Positions 1 to 6,703 of a stretch of 18,126 nucleotides of DNA are shown in pieces. The notes beneath the pieces are model-generated. The model did not search any database. It worked only from the letters and a program-made list of their open reading frames with translations, and was not told the DNA's origin. The DNA comes from an uncultured Streptococcus sp. (GTDB taxonomy: Bacteria > Bacillota > Bacilli > Lactobacillales > Streptococcaceae). The stretch spans positions 1 to 18,126 of the forward strand of contig CAAEFF010000076.1 in the NCBI GenBank assembly GCA_900755085.1. Reading direction: 5' to 3'. A program made the translations under genes and the position numbers. Positions within the stretch are counted from its first letter, which is position 1; each line of letters begins with the position of its first letter.

Positions 1-4
1 GTAG

Positions 5-71
5 CTCATAAGATTTCCTTTCGTAACTAGTTCGTTCAATTCTATTTTACTAGAAAATCTTATGAGTTTTT
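5..71 (+). terminator. Terminator-like inverted repeat at the left edge
   Basis: A perfect 12-base inverted repeat (CTCATAAGATTT at 5-16, AAATCTTATGAG at 55-66) is followed at once by TTTTT (67-71). The U-run lies on the plus strand, so it would end a plus-strand gene left of the window. The 38-base loop is long for an intrinsic terminator, so it could instead be the end of a repeat element. No gene is seen in 1-255. Confidence 0.45.
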
Positions 72-169
72 ATTGTGCACTTATATTGTATATTCAAGGT
101 AAAAAATATGCCCGAACAATCAAATTCTATGATGTCTAATCTCTTCTATGGAAAGCGACAGAGAATAGT

Positions 170-197
170 TTGTCTTCCATCTGTTTTCTGTTATAAT
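170..197 (+). promoter_or_regulatory. Sigma-A type promoter of the DUF1846 gene
   Basis: A perfect TATAAT (192-197) lies 16 bases after TTGTCT (170-175, 4 of 6 matches to TTGACA). Transcription would start near 204, leaving a leader of about 50 bases before the AGGAGA ribosome-binding site (245-250) and the ATG at 256. Confidence 0.65.
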
Positions 198-255
198 ATG
201 AAAGAATGAATGTTTCGTGTAGGGAGCAGGTTTCCCTTATTTACAGGAGATTTAG

Positions 256-1740
256 ATGAAAAAACAAGCTTTTAGCTCTGAAAAGTATTTGAATTTGCAA
301 CGTAACCACATTATCGAGCGGATCAACCAATTCGATGGCAAACTCTACCTCGAATTTGGTGGCAAGATGTTAGAGGACTTCCACGCTGCTCGGGTCCTGC
401 CTGGTTATGAACCAGACAATAAGATCAAGTTGCTCCAAGAATTGCGGGACCAGGTGGAAATTGTCATTGCCATCAATGCTAACAACATTGAGCACTCAAA
501 AGCCCGTGGAGATCTTGGGATTTCTTATGACCAAGAAGTCCTGCGCTTGATCGATAAATTCAACGAACTGGGGATCTTTGTAGGCTCGGTCGTGATCACC
601 CAATATGCTGGACAAGCCGCAGCGGACGCCTTTCGTAAGCAACTGGATAAAAGTGGGATTGCCTCTTATCTACACTATCCGATCAAGGGCTACCCAACCG
701 ATATGGACCACATCATCTCTCCTGAAGGGATGGGGAAAAATGACTACATCAAGACCAGCCGCAATTTGGTCGTGGTGACGGCTCCTGGTCCTGGTTCTGG
801 TAAATTGGCAACGTGTATGTCCAATATGTACCATGACCAATTGAATGGCATCAAATCTGGTTATGCTAAGTTTGAAACCTTCCCAGTTTGGAATCTTCCT
901 TTGCACCACCCAGTCAACTTGGCTTATGAAGCAGCGACTGCCGATCTAGACGACGTCAATATGATCGATCCCTTCCACCTCCAAACCTACGGGGAAACAA
1001 CGGTCAACTACAACCGCGATATCGAAATCTTCCCTGTCTTGAAGCGGATGTTGGAACGGATCTTGGGAACCTCCCCTTACGCTTCTCCGACAGACATGGG
1101 CGTCAATATGGTCGGCTTTGCCATTGTGGACAATGATGCTGCGATTGAAGCTTCCCAACAAGAAATCATCCGTCGCTACTACCAAACCATCTTGGATGTC
1201 AAGGCAGAGCGTGTCAGTGAAGGCGCTGTGAAGAAGATTGAGCTCTTGATGAATGATTTGGGCATTACGCCAAACGATCGAAAAGTGACCGTCCTTGCCC
1301 GTCAAAAAGAAGAAGAAACAGGCGAGCCAGCCTTGGCCCTTGAATTGCCAAATGGCGAGATGGTAACTGGAAAAACATCTGATCTCTTTGGTCCAACCGC
1401 AGCCCTCTTAATCAATGCGATTAAGAAATTAGCGCATATTGACAAAGAAACCAAATTGATTGAGCCAGAATACGTTCAACCCATCCAAGGCTTGAAGATC
1501 AATCATTTGGGTAGCCGTAACCCTCGTCTTCACTCGAACGAGATCCTCATTGCCCTTGCCATTACGGCCATGAGCAATGAAGACGCTAAGCTTGCTATGC
1601 AAGAATTAGGCAAGTTGAAAGGCAGCGAAGCCCATTCAACCGTTATGCTGACAGACGAAGACAAGAATGTCCTGCGCAAGCTCGGTATCAACGTCACCAT
1701 GGATCCCGTCTACCAATACGATCGCTTGTATCGTAAATAA
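256..1740 (+). CDS. DUF1846 (UPF0371) family protein
   Basis: This 494-residue protein matches in full length and sequence style the conserved UPF0371/DUF1846 family of streptococci and other Firmicutes, with the N-terminal block around FSSEKYLNLQ and LEFGGKMLEDFHAARVLPGY and the central GPGSGKLATC stretch (about residues 177-186). No signal peptide or membrane helix is visible, so it should be cytosolic. The GPGSGK stretch looks like a phosphate-binding loop and the C-terminal part is alpha/beta, but the biochemical role of the family is not established to my knowledge and I do not assign one. The ATG is preceded by AGGAGA with a 5-base spacer and by a good sigma-A promoter. The gene stands alone on the plus strand, converging on the folate operon. 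The family call is secure. Confidence 0.9.
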   Translation: MKKQAFSSEKYLNLQRNHIIERINQFDGKLYLEFGGKMLEDFHAARVLPGYEPDNKIKLLQELRDQVEIVIAINANNIEHSKARGDLGISYDQEVLRLIDKFNELGIFVGSVVITQYAGQAAADAFRKQLDKSGIASYLHYPIKGYPTDMDHIISPEGMGKNDYIKTSRNLVVVTAPGPGSGKLATCMSNMYHDQLNGIKSGYAKFETFPVWNLPLHHPVNLAYEAATADLDDVNMIDPFHLQTYGETTVNYNRDIEIFPVLKRMLERILGTSPYASPTDMGVNMVGFAIVDNDAAIEASQQEIIRRYYQTILDVKAERVSEGAVKKIELLMNDLGITPNDRKVTVLARQKEEETGEPALALELPNGEMVTGKTSDLFGPTAALLINAIKKLAHIDKETKLIEPEYVQPIQGLKINHLGSRNPRLHSNEILIALAITAMSNEDAKLAMQELGKLKGSEAHSTVMLTDEDKNVLRKLGINVTMDPVYQYDRLYRK

Positions 1741-2021
1741 TTGAAGACAAAGAAAAACAATCCCGTTCGAGGGATTGTTGAGAGCGTAGATAAACGAATC
1801 TTTAATAAAATCTAATCAATTCTTTAAAAATTATACTCGTTATAGTTATTCAATCATATTCTGAAACTTTCTGCCGTGAGAAAAGTGCCTGAAACTTAAT
1901 AGTTTCAGGCACACGGAATGATTGAGACCTCAGGCTCAATCATTAGTCTTGGAACTTCGTAGAAGTTCGCTGACGTCCGTACTCACCTAAGGAAAGTTTT
2001 TTAAGAAGTCTTTGTCTTCAA
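1741..2021 (+). repeat. Multi-hairpin intergenic element closed by a 12-base inverted repeat
   Basis: The 334-base gap 1741-2074 contains no convincing gene. TTGAAGACAAAG (1741-1752), directly after the DUF1846 stop codon, is exactly inverted at 2010-2021. Between them lie four hairpins: AACAATCCC/GGGATTGTT (1756-1764 with 1771-1779); a perfect 12-bp stem GTGCCTGAAACT with loop TAAT (1885-1912); a 10-bp stem AATGATTGAG (1917-1944); and GAACTTC-gta-GAAGTTC (1952-1968). The CTGACGTCCGTACTCACC stretch after the last hairpin resembles wording I associate with streptococcal intergenic repeats, but I cannot confirm copies elsewhere. It could be a dispersed repeat, a structured 3' UTR or a small RNA. 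Confidence 0.5.
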
Positions 2022-2025
2022 TTTG

Positions 2026-2055
2026 AACAATCCCTCGAGCAGGGATTGTTTTTTT
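2026..2055 (+). terminator. Rho-independent terminator after the DUF1846 region
   Basis: AACAATCCC (2026-2034), loop TCGAGCA and GGGATTGTT (2042-2050) run into a T-run ending at 2055. The T-run is on the plus strand, so this ends transcripts from the DUF1846 side. Read from the minus strand the same hairpin follows the folBK stop codon but lacks a U-run, so termination of the folate operon there would be weaker. A near-copy of this hairpin without T-run sits at 1756-1779. Confidence 0.8.
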
Positions 2056-2074
2056 ATGAAGCAAAGAAGAGAGA

Positions 2075-2893
2075 TTATTTGACGGCATCCCATAATTGGC
2101 GAATGGGCTTTCTTTGAACAGGGTCCACAAAATGAGGGGCAATTTCGTTCAACGATTCTAGGACAAAGGCGCGCTCTGCCACATAAGGATGTGGCAAGAT
2201 CAAGCTCGGACTGTAACAAATGGTGTCCTCCATATAGAGCAGATCTAAATCGATCACGCGTGGCCCCCACTTGATCTCACGGACACGACCCATTTCCTGC
2301 TCAATTGCAAGTAAGGTCTCTAGGATATCCTGTGGGGTCATCCAGGTTTCGACCTCTGCCACCTGATTCAAAAAGACGTCCTGCTCCACACCACCCCAAG
2401 GCTCTGTTTGGATTCTTGTAGAAGTCTGCAGGATACGAATGCCTCGATCCTTGATTTTTTCTAGCGCCGTCTCTAGCTGCAGTTGTTTATCTCCCATATT
2501 GGTCCCAAGGCCTATAAAAGCCCGTTTTTTCTCTCGTTCAATCGTCACCGAACAAGTCTCTAAAGGCAAAGGAACTGGTGCCCAAGGTTTTTTCAACTCC
2601 AGACGAACTTTTTCTACAAAGGTATAGCTTTCGAAAATTTTTTGCACCAATTGAAAGGCAACCGTTTCAATCAGATCGATCTTTTCTGCCTGCATCCACT
2701 CGGTCAACCGTTCCGCCAAGATTCCGTAATGGATCGAAGCATCCAAATCTCCTGTGCGGGCTGCACGGGTCATCTCATAATCCACCCATAGGTCTAGGAC
2801 AAAGCGTTGTCCCAATTCTTTTTCTGCCGGAAAAACACCATGATAGGCGTATATCTCTAAGTCCTTGATCCGTAATTGATCCACTCTCTTCAC
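2075..2893 (-). CDS. folK: Bifunctional dihydroneopterin aldolase / HPPK (FolB-FolK, SulD)
   Basis: This fused enzyme catalyses two successive steps of folate synthesis: retro-aldol cleavage of dihydroneopterin to 6-hydroxymethyl-dihydropterin plus glycolaldehyde, then pyrophosphorylation by ATP. Residues 1 to about 120 are FolB, with YHGVFPAEKELGQRF near 17-31 and LELKKPWAP near 98-106 carrying the likely active-site Glu and Lys. Residues from about 124 to 272 are FolK, with AFIGLGTNMGD (125-135), GPRVIDLDLLY whose Asp215 and Asp217 should bind magnesium, and LILPHPYVAERAFVL. The fusion matches pneumococcal SulD. It is the last gene of the folate operon, 16 bases after folE; an AAGAGG sequence precedes the ATG. 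No inactivating change is seen. Confidence 0.95.
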   Translation of the reverse strand: MKRVDQLRIKDLEIYAYHGVFPAEKELGQRFVLDLWVDYEMTRAARTGDLDASIHYGILAERLTEWMQAEKIDLIETVAFQLVQKIFESYTFVEKVRLELKKPWAPVPLPLETCSVTIEREKKRAFIGLGTNMGDKQLQLETALEKIKDRGIRILQTSTRIQTEPWGGVEQDVFLNQVAEVETWMTPQDILETLLAIEQEMGRVREIKWGPRVIDLDLLYMEDTICYSPSLILPHPYVAERAFVLESLNEIAPHFVDPVQRKPIRQLWDAVK

Positions 2894-2909
2894 CTCTTAT
2901 AGCCGGCCA

Positions 2910-3464
2910 TTAGTGGCCCATGAGTTTATAGGCTTCATTTTTCAAGTCTTTATCTGTCTCAAGCAGTCCACGTGCAGCAGTTGTCACTGTAGCAGTCCCA
3001 GGTTTACGGACACCACGCATGTTCATACACATATGCTCTGCTTCTACCCAGACAAGGGCACCTTGCGCTCCAAGATATTCCATCAAGGCATCTGCGATTT
3101 CTACCGTCAATCGTTCCTGAATCTGTGGTTTTTTAGCATAAACTTCGACCGTACGAGCCAGTTTTGAAAGCCCCGCAACACGGCCATTTGGAATGTAGGC
3201 AATGTGCACTTTTCCATAAAAGGGCAAAAAGTGATGCTCACACATGGAATGGAAGAAAATATCCTTCTCAACCACCATATTGTTATCAATGATTTCAAAT
3301 GATTTAGACAGGTGCTCTTCTGCTGTCTGTCCTAGTCCTGAAAAGATTTCTTGGTACATCTTTGCAATGCGGGACGGGGTTTCTTGAAGCCCTTCACGGT
3401 TCTCATCTTCACCGACTGCCTCGATGATCAATTTTACTGCTTCTTCAATTTTCTTTGTATCCAT
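2910..3464 (-). CDS. folE: GTP cyclohydrolase I (FolE, SulC)
   Basis: FolE opens the guanine ring of GTP and forms 7,8-dihydroneopterin triphosphate, the first committed step of folate synthesis; the family forms a zinc-dependent decamer in the cytosol. The 184-residue length is usual. The zinc ligands are present as Cys75 and His78 in the CEHHFLPFYG motif and Cys146 in AEHMCMNMRGV. The block IPNGRVAGLSKLAR (91-104) and the GALVWVEAEHMCM block are typical of type I enzymes. It starts 8 bases after folC and has a GGAGAT-like ribosome-binding site. Its product is dephosphorylated elsewhere before being used by FolB-FolK, encoded next in the operon. Confidence 0.96.
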   Translation of the reverse strand: MDTKKIEEAVKLIIEAVGEDENREGLQETPSRIAKMYQEIFSGLGQTAEEHLSKSFEIIDNNMVVEKDIFFHSMCEHHFLPFYGKVHIAYIPNGRVAGLSKLARTVEVYAKKPQIQERLTVEIADALMEYLGAQGALVWVEAEHMCMNMRGVRKPGTATVTTAARGLLETDKDLKNEAYKLMGH

Positions 3465-3472
3465 ATCATCTC

Positions 3473-4783
3473 CTAGTTGGATTTTTCTGTTTTTAATAAA
3501 TAAGGTCGTACCTGGCTAAGGAAATAGAGCGATCCTGTTACAATGAGGAGCTCATCATCTCCAGCTTGCCAGTTTTGTAGAAATTCTCGCCAGTTGACTT
3601 CCTCCAGCTGGTGGTGGTTTGCAGCAGCTATCATCTCTTCTTGAGAATAGGCTCTTGGATCTTCAAAGGTCGTGAGGATCAAGCGACTATTTTCCAGTTC
3701 CTGCCACTGAATGAGCATCTCTTCTAAGGCTTTGGTCCGGATGCAAGTAAAAAGAATGGTCTTTTTTTGACTTGGGAACAGTTCTCGAAGACTTGCGATC
3801 AAAGGCGCAACGGCATGGGGGTTATGGGCCCCGTCCAGCAAGATCATGGGTTTTTGAGAGATCACTTCCATCCGACCAGGCCAGACAACCTGACGCAAAG
3901 CCTTATCTACCAACTCTTTTGACAAGAGTTCACGCCCTTCCCTTTCAAAAAGTACATCACAAATACTGATAGCAAGAGCTGCATTTCTGGCCTGGTGATG
4001 ACCTAAGAGTGCTACTTGATAAGAAGCTGTTTCTCTTTTGGAACTGTGATAAGAAAAGGATTGGCCCGATAGACAAGAGCCTTCTAGCTCAACTTGGTAA
4101 TCTCTGTCATAGGCTGGTATCGGTGCCTGCTCTTGAATCGCAATGCCTTCAATGACTTGGTTAGCTTCTGCTTCTAATTTCCCTAGAACCAGAGGAATTC
4201 CTGGCTTAATGATACCTGCCTTTTCACGGGCAATGGAAGCCAGATCTGGCCCAAGAAGAGCAACATGGTCCAAGCCGATCGATGTGATCGCAGTCAGTAC
4301 AGGCTGGCAGACGTTAGTACTGTCTAGTCGTCCCCCCATACCGACTTCCATAATCGCATAATCCAGCTCCTCATGAGCAAAATAATCATAGGCGATCGCT
4401 GTCATCACTTCAAATTCCGTCAAACCTTGAAAGATGTCTCTTGATTCTTCAGCTTCCAAGAGCTGTTGGTAGCTATCCAGATAGGTTTGCAGGTCTTGAT
4501 CGGAAATGGCTTCGCCATTAATGGCGATCTGGTCATTGTAATGGATCAGATAAGGAGAGGTAAAGACTCCAACCCGTAAACCTGCCTGCCTCAAGAGTTG
4601 GGACAAGGTAGCAATGGTAGATCCTTTGCCATTGGTCCCCGCAACATGAATAACCCGACAGTCTAGGTGAGGATTTCCTCTCAAAGCCAAGAGAGCTTCC
4701 ATGCGCTCCAAGCCAAAATGTGGATCCTGAGAACGATAGGCTTCTAGCCAACGAAGATCCAACTGATGTTCTTTCTTCTTCAT
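3473..4783 (-). CDS. folC: Dihydrofolate synthase / folylpolyglutamate synthase (FolC, SulB)
   Basis: FolC is an ATP-dependent Mur-ligase-like enzyme that adds glutamate to dihydropteroate and usually extends polyglutamate tails on folates. At 436 residues it has the usual length. Visible motifs are the P-loop AGTNGKGST (48-56), SPYLIHYNDQIAING (76-90), MEVGMGGRLDSTN (145-157), the REKAGIIKPGIP segment (186-197) holding the lysine carbamylated in relatives, GHHQARNAALAI (261-272) and DGAHNPHA (317-324) starting the C-terminal domain. Its ATG immediately abuts the folP stop codon (TAAATG on the minus strand), so translation is probably coupled. It corresponds to sulB of pneumococcus; whether it does both reactions cannot be read from the sequence. 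Confidence 0.95.
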   Translation of the reverse strand: MKKKEHQLDLRWLEAYRSQDPHFGLERMEALLALRGNPHLDCRVIHVAGTNGKGSTIATLSQLLRQAGLRVGVFTSPYLIHYNDQIAINGEAISDQDLQTYLDSYQQLLEAEESRDIFQGLTEFEVMTAIAYDYFAHEELDYAIMEVGMGGRLDSTNVCQPVLTAITSIGLDHVALLGPDLASIAREKAGIIKPGIPLVLGKLEAEANQVIEGIAIQEQAPIPAYDRDYQVELEGSCLSGQSFSYHSSKRETASYQVALLGHHQARNAALAISICDVLFEREGRELLSKELVDKALRQVVWPGRMEVISQKPMILLDGAHNPHAVAPLIASLRELFPSQKKTILFTCIRTKALEEMLIQWQELENSRLILTTFEDPRAYSQEEMIAAANHHQLEEVNWREFLQNWQAGDDELLIVTGSLYFLSQVRPYLLKTEKSN

Positions 4784-5737
4784 TTACTTGTATTGTTTCA
4801 AATTAGTATCTGCTGCCTCTTGGGCTTGGAAAATGGCTTGGCCCAGACTGGCTGCCATCTTGTGTAGGGGAATATCATGCACCCGCACCACTTCGACTCC
4901 TTGACTAGCTGCAATACTCGTCAAATGGCTCGAAGCCAGGTCCCGATTCCAAAAACCAGTCTCCGTTGCAGGATCTGTCTCAAATCCGGCTTCTTCAATA
5001 ATATTGACCACAAAACGTTTGCGGGAGACCCCTAGAAAGATCGGATACCCCTTTTGGTGAATCGTCTCAAGTTCTTGTAATAAGAGTAAGTTCTCACGCT
5101 TGGTCAAACCAAAGCCGATCCCAGGGTCCAGCATGATCCGTTCCGTCTGGACACCGGCTTCTTTTGCGACCGCAAGCGAGCGGTCAAAGAAGGTCCACAT
5201 TACGTCTTGAATCGGCTCTTGAGCCATCTGTTGAAGTTCTTGCTCTGAAAAGACTGGTTCGAAACCAAAACGTGGAAAGATAGTGGAACTTGGATGATGC
5301 GGTCTCGCCATCACTGGATTAAACATGAGCACCGCGCTCGCTTCATGCTCTGCAACCACAACAGCCATCTCAGGATCTCCAAGAAAACCAGTAATATCAT
5401 TGACAATATCGGCTCCAGCTTCCAGCGCTGCCGCCGCCACCTGGGACTTCCAGGTATCCACTGAGATCAAGACATCACTTTCTTTCCGAATGGCTTCAAT
5501 CACCGGAACTACGCGGTCAATCTCTTCTTGAATCTCCACATAATGATGACTACCAGGTCTGGTTGATTCTCCTCCGATATCCAGGATCTGAGCCCCTTCT
5601 TGGATCAGTTTCCTTGCCTGTTGCAAGGCTGCATCCACACTCGTATACTTACCGCCATCAGAAAATGAATCCGGAGTGACATTTAAGATCCCACAAAGAA
5701 GGGTCCCTTGGCCACTCAGCCATTTATTATCAATCAT
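4784..5737 (-). CDS. folP: Dihydropteroate synthase (FolP, SulA) with a His-His codon doubling
   Basis: DHPS joins hydroxymethyl-dihydropterin pyrophosphate to p-aminobenzoate to give dihydropteroate and is the sulfonamide target. The TIM-barrel landmarks are all present: NVTPDSFSDGG (19-29), DIGGESTRPG (53-62), SVDTWKS (92-98), VNDITG (112-117), DPGIGFG (204-210), GVSRKRF (236-242) and RVHD (285-288). Length is 317 residues. After RPG the sequence reads SHHYVEIQEE, one residue longer than the RPGSSYVEIEEE I recall for susceptible pneumococcal DHPS and than RPGAAEVSVEEE of E. coli. The extra residue arises from two adjacent CAT codons (His64, His65; bases 5543-5548). Insertions of one or two codons in exactly this loop cause sulfonamide resistance in pneumococcus; resistance here is inferred. 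A strong AAGGAGGA site precedes the ATG. First gene of the folate operon. Confidence 0.96.
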   Translation of the reverse strand: MIDNKWLSGQGTLLCGILNVTPDSFSDGGKYTSVDAALQQARKLIQEGAQILDIGGESTRPGSHHYVEIQEEIDRVVPVIEAIRKESDVLISVDTWKSQVAAAALEAGADIVNDITGFLGDPEMAVVVAEHEASAVLMFNPVMARPHHPSSTIFPRFGFEPVFSEQELQQMAQEPIQDVMWTFFDRSLAVAKEAGVQTERIMLDPGIGFGLTKRENLLLLQELETIHQKGYPIFLGVSRKRFVVNIIEEAGFETDPATETGFWNRDLASSHLTSIAASQGVEVVRVHDIPLHKMAASLGQAIFQAQEAADTNLKQYK

Positions 5738-5890
5738 TTTCGTCCTCCTTTGATTCCCTTCCTACAGCATGATTGCGAACAAAAGAGGCTAGAACAAATG
5801 TTCTAAACCTCTGAGTTCATTCTCCATACAGATTGCTTATTTTTTCTGACCTTCTGTAGGATGGTTCTGCATCAAAACTCATTGGTACCT
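5738..5890 (-). promoter_or_regulatory. Structured leader of folP with mutually exclusive pairings
   Basis: The presumed 5' leader of the folate operon is about 150 bases. The leader segment CCATCCTACAG (minus strand, 5864-5854) can pair through its TCCTACAG with CTGTAGGA (5767-5760) just upstream of the ribosome-binding site, or, with a three-base bulge, with the nearer CTGTATGG (5831-5824). The two pairings exclude each other. Between them lies a hairpin with a short U-run (5812-5781). This geometry could act as an attenuator, but no known riboswitch consensus was recognised. Confidence 0.35.
5781..5812 (-). terminator. Hairpin with short U-run between the CPBP gene and folP
   Basis: On the minus strand AGAGGTTTAGAAC, loop ATTT and GTTCTAGCCTCT form a stem with a small bulge, followed by TTTTGTT. 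It may end transcripts from ackA and the CPBP gene, or, if folP is transcribed from the promoter at 5894-5902, act inside the folP leader. The U-run is short, so termination may be partial. Confidence 0.55.
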
Positions 5891-5893
5891 ACC

Positions 5894-5902
5894 ATTTTAT
5901 CA
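5894..5902 (-). promoter_or_regulatory. Possible extended -10 promoter of the folate operon
   Basis: The minus strand reads TGATAAAAT, an extended -10 element (TGn followed by TAAAAT, 5 of 6 matches). There is no good -35 box 16-18 bases upstream (only a T-rich stretch). It overlaps the stop codon of the CPBP gene and would start the folP leader near 5887. Confidence 0.4.
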
Positions 5903-6631
5903 TAATTTATCATGGAAGAAAAGTCTCGATACCGGCAATAAACAAAGGAGGAGTACAGCCGGATAATAATAAGCTAGCGCATTCAAGGTCATATGGAGAC
6001 AGATGCTATACTCGATCCGCTTGTAGCGATAAGCCACCCAAGTTAAGATCAAGGACATGCCTCCGTAAGCTACCCATTCCCCCAAGGTACTCGGTCCATG
6101 TAAGTAAGTAAAAAAGAGAGCACCAGCTAGGTAACCGATCGATTCTGCTCCTCGAAAGATCAAACGAGGGATGATGGCCCGACAGAGCAGCTCTTCTAGA
6201 ATCGGAGCGACAAGGATCACGACCATTCCCATAGCAAGAAAAGGAGCATGAGATTGCAGTTCATTTAGAGCTGCTTGATTTGCCGTCGTACCACCTGCCT
6301 CTTGTTTCAACAAGGGATAGGCAAGCAAGTTATTAGCCATCAACAAGAGAAGAAAAAGAAAATTTCTCCCCAGAGCCGGCCAGGTAATCACCCGAACATC
6401 TAAGTTCTCCAGAGGGCTCATCTTGATGATTCTATAAAAAGCAAAGAGCACCACCACTGTAGCTAAGGCTGTAAAAACAGTAACCGACTCCGCATTCACT
6501 CCTTCTTGAAGGGAATAAACCATGGTGATGAGGGGAAATTGGGAGAGAAAGAATAAGGGCACAAAAAGCAGGAGCCAGAGAACATTCTTACATAATGGGT
6601 GCTCTCGAACAAAAGACTGTATTTTTTTCAA
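5900..6631 (-). CDS. CPBP family intramembrane metalloprotease (Abi/CAAX protease-like)
   Basis: A 243-residue multi-pass membrane protein with the three CPBP signatures: EELLCR (146-151, EExxxR form), a Phe-rich helix ending in His178 (FFTYLHGP), and HMTLNAL (213-219, HxxxN form). Members cleave within membranes or serve other roles; some streptococcal and lactobacillal members protect against self-made bacteriocins. No bacteriocin gene is seen nearby, so the substrate is unknown. About six to seven hydrophobic helices start near residues 17, 49, 90, 133, 166, 188 and 219. The start codon is TTG (6631-6629), chosen because AGAGG lies about 8 bases upstream and the next in-frame ATG would remove the first helix. 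It lies downstream of ackA across a terminator-like hairpin. Confidence 0.85.
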   Translation of the reverse strand: MKKIQSFVREHPLCKNVLWLLLFVPLFFLSQFPLITMVYSLQEGVNAESVTVFTALATVVVLFAFYRIIKMSPLENLDVRVITWPALGRNFLFLLLLMANNLLAYPLLKQEAGGTTANQAALNELQSHAPFLAMGMVVILVAPILEELLCRAIIPRLIFRGAESIGYLAGALFFTYLHGPSTLGEWVAYGGMSLILTWVAYRYKRIEYSICLHMTLNALAYYYPAVLLLCLLPVSRLFFHDKL

Positions 6632-6650
6632 TGGACAACCTCTTTCTTGT

Positions 6651-6689
6651 ATAAAATAAGAAGACTGGGGCTTTCGCCTCTAGCCTTCT
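6651..6689 (-). terminator. Terminator after ackA
   Basis: On the minus strand AGAAGGCTAGAGGC, loop GAAA and GCCCCAGTCTTCT form an imperfect stem with a GC-rich top, followed by TTATTTTAT. It lies 15 bases after the ackA stop codon and separates it from the CPBP gene. Confidence 0.6.
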
Positions 6690-6703
6690 CACTTTATTTC
6701 AGT

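Noticed and set aside
108..209. Short plus-strand frame of 33 codons upstream of the DUF1846 gene
   Set aside because: Only a weak AAGG site, it runs through the likely promoter of the next gene, and the peptide has no recognisable character.
670..1305. Minus-strand frames opposite the DUF1846 gene
   Set aside because: Antisense to a conserved protein-coding gene; the peptides resemble no family.
1756..1779. Terminator directly after the DUF1846 stop codon
   Set aside because: The stem is good but no T-run follows (GAGAGCG instead), so I treat it as part of the multi-hairpin element; the working terminator is at 2026-2055.
2001..2270. Minus-strand frame of 89 codons crossing the end of folBK
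   Set aside because: Mostly inside the conserved FolK coding sequence in another frame, with no ribosome-binding site or family resemblance.
5738..5900. Tetrahydrofolate riboswitch before folP
   Set aside because: The position is attractive but the conserved core sequence of known THF riboswitches could not be found by eye; only a generic attenuator-like fold is claimed.
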